The notes beneath the pieces are model-generated. The model saw only the letters and a list, made by a program, of their open reading frames with translations, had not been told where the DNA came from and ran no database searches. A DNA stretch of 64,000 nucleotides from Streptomyces olivochromogenes (GTDB lineage Bacteria; Actinomycetota; Actinomycetes; Streptomycetales; Streptomycetaceae), in the NCBI RefSeq assembly GCF_021538895.1, contig NZ_JADDRL010000022.1, positions 42,017-106,016 on the forward strand, given 5' to 3'. Position numbers and translations under genes: made by a program. Shown here piece by piece: positions 15,341 through 24,725 of this stretch (its first letter is position 1; every line of letters starts with the position of its first letter).

Positions 15341-17854
15341 TCACAGCTGGCCGACGTCGGTCACGCGGACGACGGCGCGGCCCTCGGCGTCGGAGGCCGC
15401 AAGGTCGACCTCGGCGCTGATGCCCCAGTCGTGGTCGTCGTTCGGGTCGTCGAAGATCTGGCGGACGCGCCACACCTTGTTCTGCGGCTCCTCCTGGATG
15501 ACGAGCAGCTTGGGGCCGCGCGCGTCGGGTCCGGTGCCCAGGTCCTCGTACTCGTCCCAGTACTTGTCCATCGCCTCGCCCCAGGCCTCGGCGTCCCAGC
15601 CGGCCTCGGCGTCCATCTCGCCCAGCTCGTCGACCTGGTCGAGGGCGGCGAGCTCCACGCGCCGAAACATCGCGTTGCGGACCAGGACGCGGAAGGCACG
15701 CGCGTTGGTGGTGACCGGCTTGACCTCGTCGGCCTTCTCCTGGGCCTCCTCGGCGGTCATCTCCTCCGGGTTGGCCAGCTGCTCCCACTCGTCCAGCAGG
15801 CTGGAGTCGACCTGGCGCACCATCTCACCGAGCCACTCGATCAGATCCTGGAGGTCCTCGGACTTCAGATCGTCCGGGATGGTGTGGTCGAGCGTCTTGT
15901 AGGCGCTGGCGAGGTAGCGCAGCACGATGCCCTCGATGCGGGCCAGCTCGTAGAAGGACACCAGCTCCGTGAAGGACAGGGCCCGTTCGTACATGTCCCG
16001 GATGACGGACTTCGGGGACAGCGGGTGGTCGCCGACCCAGGGGTGGCTCTTGCGGTAGGTGTTGTACGCGTGGAAGAGGAGCTCTTCCAGGGGCTTCGGG
16101 TACGTGACGTCCTGGAGGCGCTCCATCCGCTCCTCGTACTCGACGCCGTCCGCCTTCATCGCGGCGACGGCCTCACCGCGCGCCTTGTTCTGCTGGGCGA
16201 CGAGGATCTGACGGGGGTCGTCCAGCGTGGACTCGACGACGGAGACCATGTCCAGGGCGTAGGACGGCGAATCCGGGTCGAGCAGCTCGAACGAGGCCAG
16301 CGCGAACGTGGACAGCGGCTGGTTGAGCGCGAAGTCCTGCTGGAGATCGACGGTGAGGCGGACGATGCGCCCCTCGGCGTCCGGCTTGTCCAGCTTCTCG
16401 ACGATGCCGCCGTCCAGCAGCGACCGGTAGATGGCGATCGCCCGCCGGATGTGCCTGAGCTGCTGCTTGCGCGGCTCGTGGTTGTCCTCCAGCAGGTGCC
16501 GCATCGCCTCGAAGGCGTTGCCGGGCCGGGCGATCACCGACAGCAGCATCGTGTGCGTGACACGGAAGCGGGAGGTCAGCGGCTCCGGCTCGGAGGCGAT
16601 CAGCTTCTCGAAGGTGGTGTCCGTCCAGCCGACGAAGCCCTCCGGCGCCTTCTTGCGGACCACCTTGCGGCGCTTCTTCGGGTCCTCGCCCGCCTTGGCG
16701 AGCGCCTTCTCGTTCTCGATGACGTGCTCGGGCGCCTGCGCGACCACGAGCCCGGCCGTGTCGAAGCCCGCCCGGCCGGCCCGCCCCGCGATCTGGTGGA
16801 ACTCGCGGGCGCGCAGGGTCCGCACACGGTTCCCGTCGTACTTGGTCAGCGCGGTGAACAGGACGGTGCGGATCGGCACGTTGACACCGACGCCGAGCGT
16901 GTCCGTGCCGCAGATGACCTTCAGCAGGCCGGCCTGTGCGAGCTTCTCCACCAGGCGTCGGTACTTGGGCAGCATGCCCGCGTGATGGACGCCGATGCCG
17001 TGGCGGACGTAACGGGAGAGGTTGCGGCCGAACTTGGTGGTGAAGCGGAAGTTGCCGATCAGCTCGGCGATCTGGTCCTTCTCCTCGCGCGAGCACATGT
17101 TGATGCTCATCAGCGCCTGCGCCCGCTCCACGGCCTGCGCCTGGGTGAAGTGGACGATGTAGACCGGCGCTTGCTTGGTCTCCAGCAGGTCGGTGAGCGT
17201 CTCCGTGAGCGGGGTGAGCTTGTACTCGTAGGACAACGGCACGGGACGGGTGGCCGAGCGGACCACGGCGGTGGGGCGGCCGGTGCGGCGGGTGAGGTCC
17301 TTCTCGAAGAAGGAGACGTCGCCGAGCGTGGCCGACATCAGGATGAACTGCGCCTGCGGAAGTTCGAGCAGCGGGATCTGCCAGGCCCAGCCGCGGTCGC
17401 CCTCCGCGTAGAAGTGGAACTCGTCCATGACGACCTGGCCGACGTCCGCGTCCTTGCCGTCGCGCAGCGCGATGGACGCGAGCACCTCGGCGGTGCAGCA
17501 GATGACGGGCGCGTCCGCGTTGACGGACGCGTCGCCGGTGAGCATGCCGACGTTCTCGGTGCCGAAGAGCTTGCACAGCTCGAAGAACTTCTCCGACACC
17601 AGCGCCTTGATGGGAGCCGTGTAGAAAGTGACCTCGTCCCGGGCCAGCGCGGCGAAGTGGGCGCCCGCGGCGATCATGCTCTTGCCGGAGCCGGTGGGCG
17701 TCGAAACGATCACGTTCGCACCCGAGACCGCCTCGATCAGCGCCTCCTCCTGATGGGGGTAGAGCGTGAGACCGCGCTCCTGGGCCCACGACTCGAAGGC
17801 TTCGTAGAGGGCGTCGGGGTCGGCGGTCGGCGGCAGCTGATCGATGAGGGTCAC
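15341..17854 (-). CDS. Ski2/Mtr4-like DEAD/DEAH-box RNA helicase with DUF3516 C-terminus
   Basis: An 837-residue superfamily 2 helicase. It has a Q-motif-like YPHQEEAL, Walker A STPTGSGKS (about 51-59), DEFH box (VVMDEFHF), motif III SATL and helicase C motifs (VHHAGMLPKYRR, GTDTLGVGVNVPIRTV, HQIAGRAGRAGFD). A long C-terminal region follows in the DUF3516 style of actinobacterial proteins. It probably unwinds structured RNA in decay or ribosome biogenesis (family inference). GTG 17854 is chosen as start because homologues begin near MTLIDQLPP; an upstream ATG at 17947 reads through unlike sequence. Confidence 0.93.
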   Translation of the reverse strand: MTLIDQLPPTADPDALYEAFESWAQERGLTLYPHQEEALIEAVSGANVIVSTPTGSGKSMIAAGAHFAALARDEVTFYTAPIKALVSEKFFELCKLFGTENVGMLTGDASVNADAPVICCTAEVLASIALRDGKDADVGQVVMDEFHFYAEGDRGWAWQIPLLELPQAQFILMSATLGDVSFFEKDLTRRTGRPTAVVRSATRPVPLSYEYKLTPLTETLTDLLETKQAPVYIVHFTQAQAVERAQALMSINMCSREEKDQIAELIGNFRFTTKFGRNLSRYVRHGIGVHHAGMLPKYRRLVEKLAQAGLLKVICGTDTLGVGVNVPIRTVLFTALTKYDGNRVRTLRAREFHQIAGRAGRAGFDTAGLVVAQAPEHVIENEKALAKAGEDPKKRRKVVRKKAPEGFVGWTDTTFEKLIASEPEPLTSRFRVTHTMLLSVIARPGNAFEAMRHLLEDNHEPRKQQLRHIRRAIAIYRSLLDGGIVEKLDKPDAEGRIVRLTVDLQQDFALNQPLSTFALASFELLDPDSPSYALDMVSVVESTLDDPRQILVAQQNKARGEAVAAMKADGVEYEERMERLQDVTYPKPLEELLFHAYNTYRKSHPWVGDHPLSPKSVIRDMYERALSFTELVSFYELARIEGIVLRYLASAYKTLDHTIPDDLKSEDLQDLIEWLGEMVRQVDSSLLDEWEQLANPEEMTAEEAQEKADEVKPVTTNARAFRVLVRNAMFRRVELAALDQVDELGEMDAEAGWDAEAWGEAMDKYWDEYEDLGTGPDARGPKLLVIQEEPQNKVWRVRQIFDDPNDDHDWGISAEVDLAASDAEGRAVVRVTDVGQL

Positions 17855-17999
17855 GCACCCATCTTGCCTGGCGTCCCGGCCGATGGGGGAATCGGCTGCG
17901 AGTACGAAGATCATGGCCGCTACGCTGTGTCGCCGACGGAGCGTCAATGCACCCGGTCAACTGGACAGCGGCACACGAGGAATGGGGCGGGGAACGGCC

Positions 18000-18794
18000 A
18001 TGATGGGACCAGCACACTCACTGTCGGGGGCCGCGGCCTGGCTCGGCGTCGGGGCGGCGGCCGCCGCGGCCGGTCACGCGATGCCCTGGCCGGTGGTTCT
18101 GTCCGGCGCGCTGATCTGCGCGGGCGCGGCACTCGCCCCCGACCTGGACCACAAGGCGGCCACCATCTCGCGCGCCTTCGGGCCGCTGTCGCGCTGGGTC
18201 TGCGAGATCGTGGACAAGCTGTCCTACGGCGTCTACAAGGCGACCAGGAAGCAGGGCGACCCACGCCGCTCCGGCGGGCACCGCACCCTGACCCACACCT
18301 GGCTGTGGGCGGTCCTCATCGGCGCGGGGACCGCGGCCCTGGCGATCGCCGGGGGCCGCTGGGCGGTGCTGGCGATCCTCTTCGTGCACATGGTGCTGGC
18401 GATCGAGGGTCTGCTGTGGCGGGCGGCTCGCGGCTCCAGCAGCGATGTCCTGGTCTGGCTGCTGGCGGCGACCAGCGCCTGGATCCTCGCGGGTGTCCTG
18501 GACAAGCCGGGCAACGGCTCGCACTGGCTGTTCACGGAGCCCGGGCAGCAGTACCTGTGGCTGGGGCTGCCGATCGTGCTGGGCGCGCTGGTGCACGACC
18601 TCGGGGACGCGCTGACGGTCTCCGGCTGCCCGGTCCTGTGGCCGATCCCGATCGGCCGCAAGCGCTGGTACCCGGTGGGTCCGCCGAAGTTCATGCGGTT
18701 CCGGGCGGGCAGCTGGGTCGAGCTCAAGGTGCTGATGCCGGTGTTCATGCTGCTCGGCGGAGTGGGCTGCGCGGCCGCGCTCAACGTGATCTGA
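18000..18794 (+). CDS. Membrane-bound metal-dependent hydrolase (YdjM/DUF457 type)
   Basis: A 264-residue membrane protein with the DUF457/LexA-regulated YdjM layout. The metal-binding-like motifs APDLDHKAATISR, GGHRTLTHTWLW (HRTLTH) and VLGALVHDLGDALT lie in loops between about four to five hydrophobic helices. The conserved His/Asp set suggests a divalent-metal phosphatase-like or phospholipase-like active site at the membrane, but the substrate is unknown. The start is at tandem ATGs (18000/18003) behind GCGGGGAAC. It is divergent from the helicase (145 nt). Confidence 0.9.
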   Translation: MMGPAHSLSGAAAWLGVGAAAAAAGHAMPWPVVLSGALICAGAALAPDLDHKAATISRAFGPLSRWVCEIVDKLSYGVYKATRKQGDPRRSGGHRTLTHTWLWAVLIGAGTAALAIAGGRWAVLAILFVHMVLAIEGLLWRAARGSSSDVLVWLLAATSAWILAGVLDKPGNGSHWLFTEPGQQYLWLGLPIVLGALVHDLGDALTVSGCPVLWPIPIGRKRWYPVGPPKFMRFRAGSWVELKVLMPVFMLLGGVGCAAALNVI

Positions 18795-18814
18795 CGGACG
18801 GGCCTCGTCGTCCG
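18795..18814 (+). terminator. Hairpin directly after the hydrolase stop codon
   Basis: CGGACG (18795-18800) and CGTCCG (18809-18814) form a 6-bp stem with an 8-nt loop starting right after the TGA. It is a plausible factor-independent terminator between convergent genes. Confidence 0.45.
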
Positions 18815-18877
18815 GCGAGCGGCCGGGGTCGGCCTCCGGCGGCGGGGCCGGGCCGTCCCTCGGCGGGCGGGCCCGGG

Positions 18878-19156
18878 TCAGGCGGGCCCGCCGCCTCCGC
18901 CGGAGTCCTGCGCGGCCCCGCCGTAACGCCGCTCGAAGCGGGCGACGCGGCCCTCCGAGTCGACCGTGCGGGCCTTGCCGGTGTAGAAGGGGTGGCTCTC
19001 CGAGGAGATCTCCACGTCGACCACCGGGTACGTCTCGCCGTCGTCCCATTCGATGGTCTGGTCGCTGGCCGCCGTGGACCGGGTCAGGAAGGCGTATCCG
19101 GCGGAGCGGTCACGGAAGACCACGGGGTGGTAGTCGGGCTGCTTGTCCTGCTGCAT
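18878..19156 (-). CDS. rpmE2: Ribosomal protein bL31 type B, zinc-free form
   Basis: A 92-residue L31 of the C-minus type. [35 protein letters not shown] and FERRYG match the family, and the CxxC zinc motif is absent. In Streptomyces this paralogue replaces zinc-containing L31 when zinc is scarce and is normally repressed by Zur. I see no obvious Zur palindrome in the 45 nt upstream, so it may be transcribed with the DUF5709 gene before it. The Gly/Pro-rich C-terminal tail ([10 protein letters not shown]) is unusual. The start is ATG 19156. Confidence 0.95.
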   Translation of the reverse strand: MQQDKQPDYHPVVFRDRSAGYAFLTRSTAASDQTIEWDDGETYPVVDVEISSESHPFYTGKARTVDSEGRVARFERRYGGAAQDSGGGGGPA

Positions 19157-19201
19157 GGCTGCTCCTCGCACGGGGCGGTCGGCGGGCAGGGGACTGCGGG
19201 G

Positions 19202-19672
19202 TCAGCTGTAGAAGGTGTCCTCGTCCACGATGTGCATCGCGGCCTCCTCGGCGGAGGCGGCCGCGCCGTCGATGCCCACGTCCGTGGCGACCAGGGCGCT
19301 CTCCTCGTCCTCGTGCGCCCCTTCGTCGGGGGCCACCAGGCGGCCGGAGCGGAGGGCGCCGACCTCGTTGTCCAGCGCCTCGCCGTCGGTGCCCTGGCAG
19401 TCACCGATGCCGTCGCCGTCGGGCACGACAAGGTCGGGCAACTCCTCGGCCAGGCGTTGGTCCAGGCTCTCGCCCTGGTGGCGCTCCGCCGCCGTGACAC
19501 CGCTGTGCTCCACTGCCCACGGCCGCTCGGGAGGGGACCAGCCTCGGTCCAGGGGATCGTCGACACCGTCGTCGACCAGTGTGTCCTCCGCGTCGAGCAG
19601 CCCCGAGTCCTCCCGGATCTCGGATCCATCGGGCTGGTAGACGTCGTCTCCCCATCCGTCGGCGCTGTCCAC
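19202..19672 (-). CDS. DUF5709 family protein
   Basis: A 156-residue, very acidic, probably disordered protein of the actinobacterial DUF5709 type. It begins DSADGWGDDVYQPDGSE and includes WSPPERPWAVEHSGVTAAER and the end EEAAMHIVDEDTFYS. The GTG start at 19672 is supported by AGGAGGT 4-5 nt upstream. No enzymatic motif is present and its role is unknown. It precedes rpmE2 on the same strand by 45 nt. Confidence 0.9.
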   Translation of the reverse strand: MDSADGWGDDVYQPDGSEIREDSGLLDAEDTLVDDGVDDPLDRGWSPPERPWAVEHSGVTAAERHQGESLDQRLAEELPDLVVPDGDGIGDCQGTDGEALDNEVGALRSGRLVAPDEGAHEDEESALVATDVGIDGAAASAEEAAMHIVDEDTFYS

Positions 19673-20044
19673 GGGTACCTCCTGGTGAAGACGGCCCGTT
19701 CTCACCGCGGTCGGCGAAGGTACGCCGGCGCGCGCGGCACGGGTGTCACCCGGTTCGAACCGGACGGTTTCCGGGCGTCCCCCGAACCGGTGCCGCTATC
19801 CAGCCTTCCACCCCTGATCGGCACTGCGCAACGGCACGGGCACTGGCCTGCGGGTGCGCGGCCCGTCTCGGGTCCCCTCCGCGTCCCGGCAGCGCGAGTA
19901 CCCGCCCCGGCCACGGCCACGCACGGCTCACCGCCCGGCCTTGCGGCGCCGCGGGCAAAGGCCCGCCCGGCCCCCACCGACACGCCCGCCCGCCGGGGCC
20001 CGGTCCCGCAGACCGAGCCACCCGCCGGTGGCGCTTCCGGACGG
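19673..20044. other. 372-nt intergenic region without a convincing gene
   Basis: This gap lies between the DUF5709 start and the end of the ABC transporter operon, both on the minus strand. Open frames here have no consistent third-position G/C pattern and no Shine-Dalgarno. The only structure noted is a perfect 14-bp palindrome CCGGTTCGAACCGG (19750-19763). It probably holds the DUF5709/rpmE2 promoter and the ABC operon terminator. Confidence 0.5.
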
Positions 20045-21826
20045 TCACCCGTGCCAGGAACGCCACAGTGCCGCGTAGGCGCCGTCCGCCTCGACCAGCT
20101 GATCATGGCTGCCGAGCTCGCTGATACGGCCGTTCTCGACGACCGCGATGACGTCGGCGTCGTGGGCGGTGTGCAGCCGGTGGGCGATGGCGACCACGGT
20201 GCGGCCGTCGAGGACGCGGGCCAGGGAGCGCTCCAGATGCCGCGCCGCGCGCGGGTCGAGGAGCGAGGTCGCCTCGTCCAGGACCAGCGTGTGCGGGTCG
20301 GCCAGCACCAGGCGGGCCAGCGCGATCTGCTGGGCCTGGGCCGGGGTGAGCGCGAGTCCGCCCGAGCCGACCTCGGTGTCCAGGCCGTCGTCCAGTGCCC
20401 GCGCCCAGCCGTCCGCGTCGACCGCGCCCAGGGCCGCCCACAGCTCGGCGTCGACGGCATCCGCCCGGGCCAGCAGGATATTGTCGCGCAGGGACCCCAC
20501 GAAGACGTGGTGCTCCTGGTTGACCAGGGCGACGTGGGAGCGAACCCGCTCGGCGGGCATCCGGGACAGTTCGGCATCGCCCAGCGTGATGCGACCGGCC
20601 CCAGGTGCGTAGATACCGGCGAGCAGTCGGCCCAGCGTGGACTTGCCCGCGCCCGACGGGCCGACCAGCGCCACCCGGGTGCCGGGCGCGACCTTGAGGG
20701 ACACCTCGCGCAGGACGTCGACGCCCTCGCGGTAGCCGAATCGCACCGCGTCCGCGCGCACGGTGCGCCCGTCGGGGGCGAGCGAGCCGTCCCCAGCGTC
20801 CGGCTCGATGTCGCGCACGCCGACCAGGCGGGCCAGCGAGACCTGGGCGACCTGCACCTCGTCGTACCAGCGCAGGATCAGGTTCACCGGGTCGACCAGC
20901 AGCTGCGCGATGAGCGCCCCGGTGGTCAGCTGTCCCACGTCGATCCAGTCGTGCAGGACCAAGACACCGCCGACCATCAGCACCGAGCCGAGCACCACCA
21001 CGTGCGTGGCGTTGATGACCGGGAAGAGCACCGAGCGCAGCCACAGCGTGTAGCGCTCCCAGGCCGTCCACTCCTTGATCCGGCGCTCCGACAGGGCGAT
21101 GCGGCGGGCCCCGAGACGATGCGCCTCGACGGTCCGGCCCGCGTCGACCGTCTCGGCCAGCGCCGCGGCCACGGCCGCGTATCCGGCGGACTCCGAGCGG
21201 TAGCCGGACGGCGCCCGCTTGAAGTACCAGCGGCAGCCCACGACCAGCACCGGTACGGCGAGCAGCACCGCAGCCGCCAGCGGCGGCGCGGTGACCACGA
21301 GCCCGCCCAGCAACAGCACGACCCACACCACACCGATCGCGAGCTGCGGCACCGCCTCGCGCATGGCGTTGGCGAGCCGGTCGATGTCCGTGGTGATCCG
21401 GGACAGCAGGTCGCCGGTGCCCGCCCGTTCCAGGACGCCCGGCGGCAGTCCCACCGACCGGACGAGGAAGTCCTCGCGCAGGTCGGCCAGCATCCGCTCG
21501 CCGAGCATCGCGCCGCGCAATCGCACCTCGCGCACGAACACGGCCTGCACGGCCAGCGCGAGCACGAACAGCCCGACGGTCAGACCGAGATGCAGCTCCC
21601 GCGCCCCGTCGGACACTCGCTCGACGAGCCCGCCCAGCAGGTACGGGCCCGCCATGGAGGACACCACGGCCACGGTGTTGACGGCGATGAGGAGCAGGAA
21701 GGCGCGACGGTGGCGCCGGAACAGTTCGGCCACGTAGGCGCGCACGGTCGCGGTGGCGCCGACGGGCAGGGTGGTGGCCGTCGTCGGGGCCGCCGGGTCG
21801 TACGCCGGTGGCGCAACGCCGATCAT
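20045..21826 (-). CDS. ABC exporter half-transporter, catalytic subunit of a heterodimer
   Basis: A 593-residue type IV ABC exporter with six membrane helices (about 35-320) and an NBD. Walker A is intact ([15 protein letters not shown]), as are Walker B ([12 protein letters not shown]) and the switch His (VAIAHRLHT). The signature is degenerate: LTPAQAQQ instead of LSGGQ. Its upstream partner has the opposite defects, so together they should form one working and one dead ATP site. The start overlaps the end of the partner gene by 4 nt (ATGA). The substrate is unknown; peptides, lipids or drugs are all plausible. Confidence 0.93.
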   Translation of the reverse strand: MIGVAPPAYDPAAPTTATTLPVGATATVRAYVAELFRRHRRAFLLLIAVNTVAVVSSMAGPYLLGGLVERVSDGARELHLGLTVGLFVLALAVQAVFVREVRLRGAMLGERMLADLREDFLVRSVGLPPGVLERAGTGDLLSRITTDIDRLANAMREAVPQLAIGVVWVVLLLGGLVVTAPPLAAAVLLAVPVLVVGCRWYFKRAPSGYRSESAGYAAVAAALAETVDAGRTVEAHRLGARRIALSERRIKEWTAWERYTLWLRSVLFPVINATHVVVLGSVLMVGGVLVLHDWIDVGQLTTGALIAQLLVDPVNLILRWYDEVQVAQVSLARLVGVRDIEPDAGDGSLAPDGRTVRADAVRFGYREGVDVLREVSLKVAPGTRVALVGPSGAGKSTLGRLLAGIYAPGAGRITLGDAELSRMPAERVRSHVALVNQEHHVFVGSLRDNILLARADAVDAELWAALGAVDADGWARALDDGLDTEVGSGGLALTPAQAQQIALARLVLADPHTLVLDEATSLLDPRAARHLERSLARVLDGRTVVAIAHRLHTAHDADVIAVVENGRISELGSHDQLVEADGAYAALWRSWHG

Positions 21827-23703
21827 GCGCTCTCCTCGATCTCTTCGAACGTGCCCAGCCGGTTGGCGGCCTCGTCGCCGTCCAGCCCGTTGCGCAGGGC
21901 TGCCCGGTCGTCCTTCCGCGTCTTCCGCAGAGCTGCCTCGTGGTCGTCCAACCTGGTCCGCAGGGCGGCCTCGTCATCGGTCTCACGCGTCACGACCGCC
22001 CGGTACAGGGGATCCGTGTGCACCAGTTCGCGGTGCGTGCCGACCGCGACGACCTCGTCCTCGTGCACCATGACGACCCGGTCCGCGCGGTCCAGGAGCA
22101 GCGGGGACGAGGTGAACACCACGGTGGTGCGTCCCGTCCGTAGCGTCCGCACCCCCTCCGCGATCCGCGCCTCGGTGTGCGAGTCGACGGCGGAGGTCGG
22201 CTCGTCCAGGACGAGCACCTCCGGGTCGGTGATCAGGGACCGGGCGAGCGCCAGCCGTTGGCGCTGGCCGCCCGACAGCGAGCGCCCGCGCTCCGTGATG
22301 CGGGCGTCCATCGGATCCCCCTCGTCCAGAGATCCCTGGGCGAGTGCGTCCAGGACGTCGCCGCACTGCGCGGCCGCCAGCGCCTCCTCGGCCCCGACCC
22401 CGCCGGACGCGGGGACGTCGAGCAGCTCGCGCAGCGAACCGGACAGCAGGACCGGGTCCTTGTCCTGGACGAGGACGGCGGTGCGGGCGGTGTCGAGGGG
22501 CAGCTCGTCGAGCGGCAGGCCGCCGAGCAGGACCGACGGGCCGGCCTCGGAGGGATGCCCGCCGAGGCGTTCGGCAAGGCGTCCCGCCGCGTCCGGGTCG
22601 CCGCAGACCACGGCGGTGAGGCGGCCGTTGGGCGCGAGCAGACCGGTGGCCGGGTCGTACAGGTCGCCGCTCGGGGCGTCGGCCTCACGCGACCCTCCGG
22701 CGTCGGTGGTCCGGCGCAGGGACAGCACGCGGGCGGCACGTTTGGCCGACGGGCGCGAGAAGGAGTACGCCATGGCGATCTCCTCGAAGTGCCGCAGCGG
22801 ATAGGTGAGGACCATGACGGCGCTGTAGACGGTGACCAGTTCGCCGACGGTGATCCGGCCCTGGCGGGCGAGATGGACGCCCTGCCAGACGATCGCGATC
22901 AGCAGCAGTCCCGGCAGCAGCACCTGGATCGCGGAGATCAGGGACCACATCCGGGCGCTGCGGACGGCCGCGCGCCGTACCTCCTGGGAGGCGCGGCGGT
23001 AGCGGTCGAGGAACAGTTCCTCGCCGCCGATGCCGCGCAGCACCCGCAGACCGGCGACGGTGTCCGAGGCCAGCTCGGTCGCCCGGCCCGCCTTCTCGCG
23101 CTGGAAGTCGGCGCGCCGGGTCGCCCGGGGCAGCAGCGGCAGGACGGCGAGCGCCAGCACGGGCAGCCCGACCGCGACGATGACGCCGAGCGCCGGCTGG
23201 TAGACGACCAGGCCGACACAGACCACGACGACCGTCAGCGCGGCGGCGGTGAAGCGTGACACGGCCTCGACGAACCAGCCGATCTTCTCCACGTCGCCGG
23301 TCGAGACGGCCACCACCTCACCGGCCGCGACCCGCCGGGTCAGCGCGGAGCCCAGCTCGGCGGACTGGCGGGCCAGCAGTTGCTGGACGCGGGCGGCGGC
23401 GGTGATCCAGTTGGTGACCGCGGTCCGGTGCAGGAAGGTGTCGCCCACGGCGATGGCCACACCGCACAGCGCCATCAGCGCGCCGGTCTGGGCCAGCCGG
23501 GTGCCGGAGTGGTCGACGACGGCCTGGACGGCGAGGCCGACGCAGAACGGCAGCGCGGAGACGGACACGAAGTGCAGCAGGCCCCAGGCCAGTGCCTTCA
23601 GCTGTCCGCCCAACTGGTTCCGCCCCAGCCACCACAGGAATCGGGGACCCGAACGTGCGTCGGGCACACCCGGGTCGGGATACGGAAGGTCTTGAATCTG
23701 CAT
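21823..23703 (-). CDS. ABC exporter half-transporter, degenerate-NBD subunit
   Basis: A 626-residue ABC exporter with an N-terminal membrane domain (about 25-330) and an NBD. Walker A is destroyed ([11 protein letters not shown] in place of GxxGxGKS), and the switch histidine is replaced ([11 protein letters not shown]). The signature [13 protein letters not shown] and Walker [13 protein letters not shown] are intact. It therefore supplies the signature half of the single working ATP site formed with the downstream subunit. The Asp/Glu/Arg-rich C-terminal tail (about 545-626) is unusual and may be regulatory. It is the first gene of the two-gene operon. Confidence 0.93.
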   Translation of the reverse strand: MQIQDLPYPDPGVPDARSGPRFLWWLGRNQLGGQLKALAWGLLHFVSVSALPFCVGLAVQAVVDHSGTRLAQTGALMALCGVAIAVGDTFLHRTAVTNWITAAARVQQLLARQSAELGSALTRRVAAGEVVAVSTGDVEKIGWFVEAVSRFTAAALTVVVVCVGLVVYQPALGVIVAVGLPVLALAVLPLLPRATRRADFQREKAGRATELASDTVAGLRVLRGIGGEELFLDRYRRASQEVRRAAVRSARMWSLISAIQVLLPGLLLIAIVWQGVHLARQGRITVGELVTVYSAVMVLTYPLRHFEEIAMAYSFSRPSAKRAARVLSLRRTTDAGGSREADAPSGDLYDPATGLLAPNGRLTAVVCGDPDAAGRLAERLGGHPSEAGPSVLLGGLPLDELPLDTARTAVLVQDKDPVLLSGSLRELLDVPASGGVGAEEALAAAQCGDVLDALAQGSLDEGDPMDARITERGRSLSGGQRQRLALARSLITDPEVLVLDEPTSAVDSHTEARIAEGVRTLRTGRTTVVFTSSPLLLDRADRVVMVHEDEVVAVGTHRELVHTDPLYRAVVTRETDDEAALRTRLDDHEAALRKTRKDDRAALRNGLDGDEAANRLGTFEEIEESA

Positions 23704-23888
23704 GACGTCCCAGTGGCTCTCGTCAGGCGGGGAAGCGGCAACAAGCCGTGAAAGGTTCGCGTCGGAGCGTGGTCGAAATCAAACGGTTTTCCTGGACGGC
23801 GAGCAGAATCGGCAGGCTTCGGTGCGCCGTTCGCGGCGATGTCCGGAACTTCACGCAATGCGGCGGTACGTGGTGCCAGGATGTCCGG

Positions 23889-24692
23889 ATGCGGATCGAC
23901 GGGGCGCGGATCGACGGTGTGCGGCGAGTGGCGGTCGCGGTGGCGGCCCTCGGCACTCTTCTGACGGCCCCGACCGCCTGCGGCTCGGCGCAGCACCGCG
24001 ACACCGAAGCGACGGGACACCGAGACAGCAACGCCGAGCCCGGCGGCCCGGCCGGATCACCCGACGCCGGATCGACCCGCCCTGGACCGCCCGGCCCCGG
24101 CCCTCAGGACCCGACTCGCATTCCGGATGTCGGCGACCGTCTGCAGCGGCGGATTCCGGCCGACTCCGGCCAGGTGGTGGCGGTCTACGGCGACGGCAGG
24201 GACTCGGCGGACTCCACGGTCGTGCTGTACGCCAAGTACGGCGCGAACTGGCGGCGCGTCCGCGCCTGGCCGGCGCACAACGGCAAGAAGGGCTGGACCA
24301 CCGATCACCGCTCGGGCGACCGGCGCAGCCCGGTCGGCGTGTTCACCCTCACCGACGCGGGCGGGGTGCTCGACGATCCGGGTGCCCTGCTGCCGTACAC
24401 CCGGGACTCCGCCTTCGCCGCACCGCGCTGGTGGCCCGCGACGCACTGGCACGACTTCGACTACGTCATCGCCATCGACTACAACCGGGTCGCGGGAACG
24501 CCGCCCAACGACCCGACGCGCCCCCGGGGAGAGGAGAAGGGTGGGAGCATCTGGCTGCACATGGACCATGGCAGCGGTACGTCGGGGTGCGTCAGCATGT
24601 CCAAGTCCGACATGGAGTACCTGCTGCGCACGCTGGATCCGGACCGGCGTCCCGTGGTGGTGATGGGGGACAGGGCGGAGTTGACGGCCTGA
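23889..24692 (+). CDS. Secreted L,D-transpeptidase-like protein (YkuD fold)
   Basis: A 267-residue exported protein with an N-terminal signal (VRRVAVAVAALGTLLTAPTAC). Cys31 could be a lipid-attachment site, although the lipobox is not perfect. A Pro/Gly-rich linker follows, then an L,D-transpeptidase-type catalytic domain with SPVGVFTLTDAGG, IWLHMDHGSG and the active-site TSGCVSMS (Cys234). It would form or edit 3-3 peptidoglycan crosslinks at the cell wall. The start is ATG 23889 with AGGA upstream. It is divergent from the ABC exporter operon. Confidence 0.88.
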   Translation: MRIDGARIDGVRRVAVAVAALGTLLTAPTACGSAQHRDTEATGHRDSNAEPGGPAGSPDAGSTRPGPPGPGPQDPTRIPDVGDRLQRRIPADSGQVVAVYGDGRDSADSTVVLYAKYGANWRRVRAWPAHNGKKGWTTDHRSGDRRSPVGVFTLTDAGGVLDDPGALLPYTRDSAFAAPRWWPATHWHDFDYVIAIDYNRVAGTPPNDPTRPRGEEKGGSIWLHMDHGSGTSGCVSMSKSDMEYLLRTLDPDRRPVVVMGDRAELTA

Positions 24693-24725
24693 TTGGCGCG
24701 TGGCGTCGTTGCGGGGAGCGTGTCC

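Noticed and set aside
19750..19763. GGTTCGAACC-type sequence resembling a tRNA T-arm
   Set aside because: It is just a palindrome; no acceptor, D or anticodon stems can be placed around it.
15014..22804. 2,596-codon plus-strand open frame
   Set aside because: It crosses at least seven well-supported genes on both strands; its translation has no domain and shows shadow composition.
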